64,000 nucleotides of DNA, from assembly GCA_024644875.1 (NCBI GenBank), contig JAHEGY010000002.1, positions 1 to 64,000 on the forward strand. Direction: 5' to 3'. Under the pieces are notes generated by a model. The model saw nothing but the letters and a program-made list of their open reading frames with translations. It was not told the origin of the DNA and did not search any database. The stretch is from Cyclobacteriaceae bacterium. GTDB lineage: Bacteria > Bacteroidota > Bacteroidia > Cytophagales > Cyclobacteriaceae. Position 1 is the stretch's first letter, and each line of letters starts with the position of its first letter. The translations under genes and the position numbers were made by a program. Positions 63,637 to 64,000 of the stretch are shown here, in pieces.

Positions 63637-63668
63637 CAAATCTAAGGTAAATTAATGCGAAGAATCAA
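63637..63668 (-). promoter_or_regulatory. promoter of the DUF3276 gene
   Basis: On the minus strand TTG (63666-63668) and TAGATTTG (63637-63644) are separated by 21 bases, a fit to the Bacteroidota promoter pattern. The leader to the ATG at 63558 would be about 72 bases. Confidence 0.55.
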
Positions 63669-63755
63669 GTATTTTGGAGCATTCTACATTTACGCATTAA
63701 AACAAATTATGACATTATTAAAATTTCGCCTTTTTATTAGAAAATTAATAACTCA

Positions 63756-64000
63756 ATGAAGCTTGATTTAAGAAAAATAAGGGAAATAAGCACAATTGAC
63801 CTTCTGGCTAAACAAATGGTAGAAGGATTTATAACCGGCTTGCATAAATCACCTTATCATGGATTTTCTGTTGAGTTTGCAGAACACAGGTTATACAACG
63901 CCGGAGAAAGTACCCGGGATATTGATTGGAAGGTATATGCAAGAACTGATAAGCTGTTTACCAAAAGATACGAAGAGGAAACTAACCTGAGATGTCAATT
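63756..64000 (+). CDS. DUF58 family protein, 5' part
   Basis: The first 81 codons of a plus-strand gene that runs off the window. The translation begins MKLDLRKIREISTIDLLAKQ and includes 'GLHKSPYHGFSVEFAEHRLY' and 'GESTRDIDWKVYARTDKLF', which are the signature blocks of DUF58 proteins ('R.Y..GD..R.IDW...AR...LF'). These have a von Willebrand-like domain and usually sit beside a MoxR-type ATPase. No MoxR gene lies upstream here; the gene in this window's order follows the DUF3276 spacer. Confidence 0.85.
   Translation, partial: MKLDLRKIREISTIDLLAKQMVEGFITGLHKSPYHGFSVEFAEHRLYNAGESTRDIDWKVYARTDKLFTKRYEEETNLRCQ

Noticed and set aside
59928-64000. CRISPR array near the Cas6-family gene
   Set aside because: I looked for regularly spaced identical repeats of 25-40 bases on both sides and found none in the window.
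1-64000. tRNA genes, insertion sequences and prophage
   Set aside because: I saw no cloverleaf with a GTTCGAATC-type T-arm, no transposase or integrase translation and no phage structural genes.

Overview
The window comes from a member of the phylum Bacteroidota, most likely the order Cytophagales. The signs are a SusC/SusD pair, a Reg_prop hybrid-style sensor kinase, a type IX secretion plug-family protein, promoters of the TTTG/TAnnTTTG type, an ECF sigma factor with a barrel-type anti-sigma partner, a DUF3276 PUR-type protein and an AT-rich background. Order and genus are inference; no 16S gene is present.

Layout. 0.1-11.6 kb (minus strand) is a nutrient-uptake locus: sensor kinase, NarL-type response regulator, SusC transporter, SusD-like lipoprotein and two more lipoproteins, closed by a clear hairpin terminator, then one secreted protein of unknown function. 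11.9-24.6 kb holds lgt, a lipid kinase, a DUF2807-like lipoprotein, a pirin, a NagB/PIG-L fusion, an aldo/keto reductase, a Gfo/Idh/MocA oxidoreductase, a nucleoside-type MFS transporter, and the tsaD-smpB-NlpC/P60-HNH group. 24.7-33.9 kb holds tamB, a photolyase, a DUF2027/Smr protein, a small conserved protein, RNase P RNA (rnpB), an NtrC-like regulator without a DNA-binding domain, and a 44-residue lipoprotein. 34-41 kb is a patchy carbohydrate region: Gfo/Idh/MocA oxidoreductase, relics of adenylate cyclase/TPR genes, an Nramp-related transporter followed by a very short lipoprotein ORF, a GH5 hydrolase, an exported mannonate dehydratase and a LuxE-like protein. 41-53.6 kb holds a lipoprotein, a fused E1 2-oxoacid dehydrogenase, alanine dehydrogenase, an 11-repeat surface-type protein, a secreted unknown, murB and an ABC-F ATPase. 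53.6-58.5 kb (minus) is an ECF sigma factor operon with a dual-membrane-spanning anti-sigma/barrel protein, two lipoproteins and a barrel-like protein. 58.6-64 kb holds the type IX plug-family protein, an isolated Cas6-family protein, ychF, an AI-2E family transporter, a DUF3276 protein and the start of a DUF58 protein.

How the parts may work together. The sensor/regulator pair probably controls the adjacent SusCD genes, and G/C-run dyads recur in the spacers around it. The ECF operon looks like a self-contained envelope-sensing circuit in which one polypeptide links the cytoplasmic sigma factor to an outer-membrane barrel. The Cas6-family gene has no CRISPR array or other cas gene within the window. 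No tRNA, complete insertion sequence, prophage or CRISPR array was seen.
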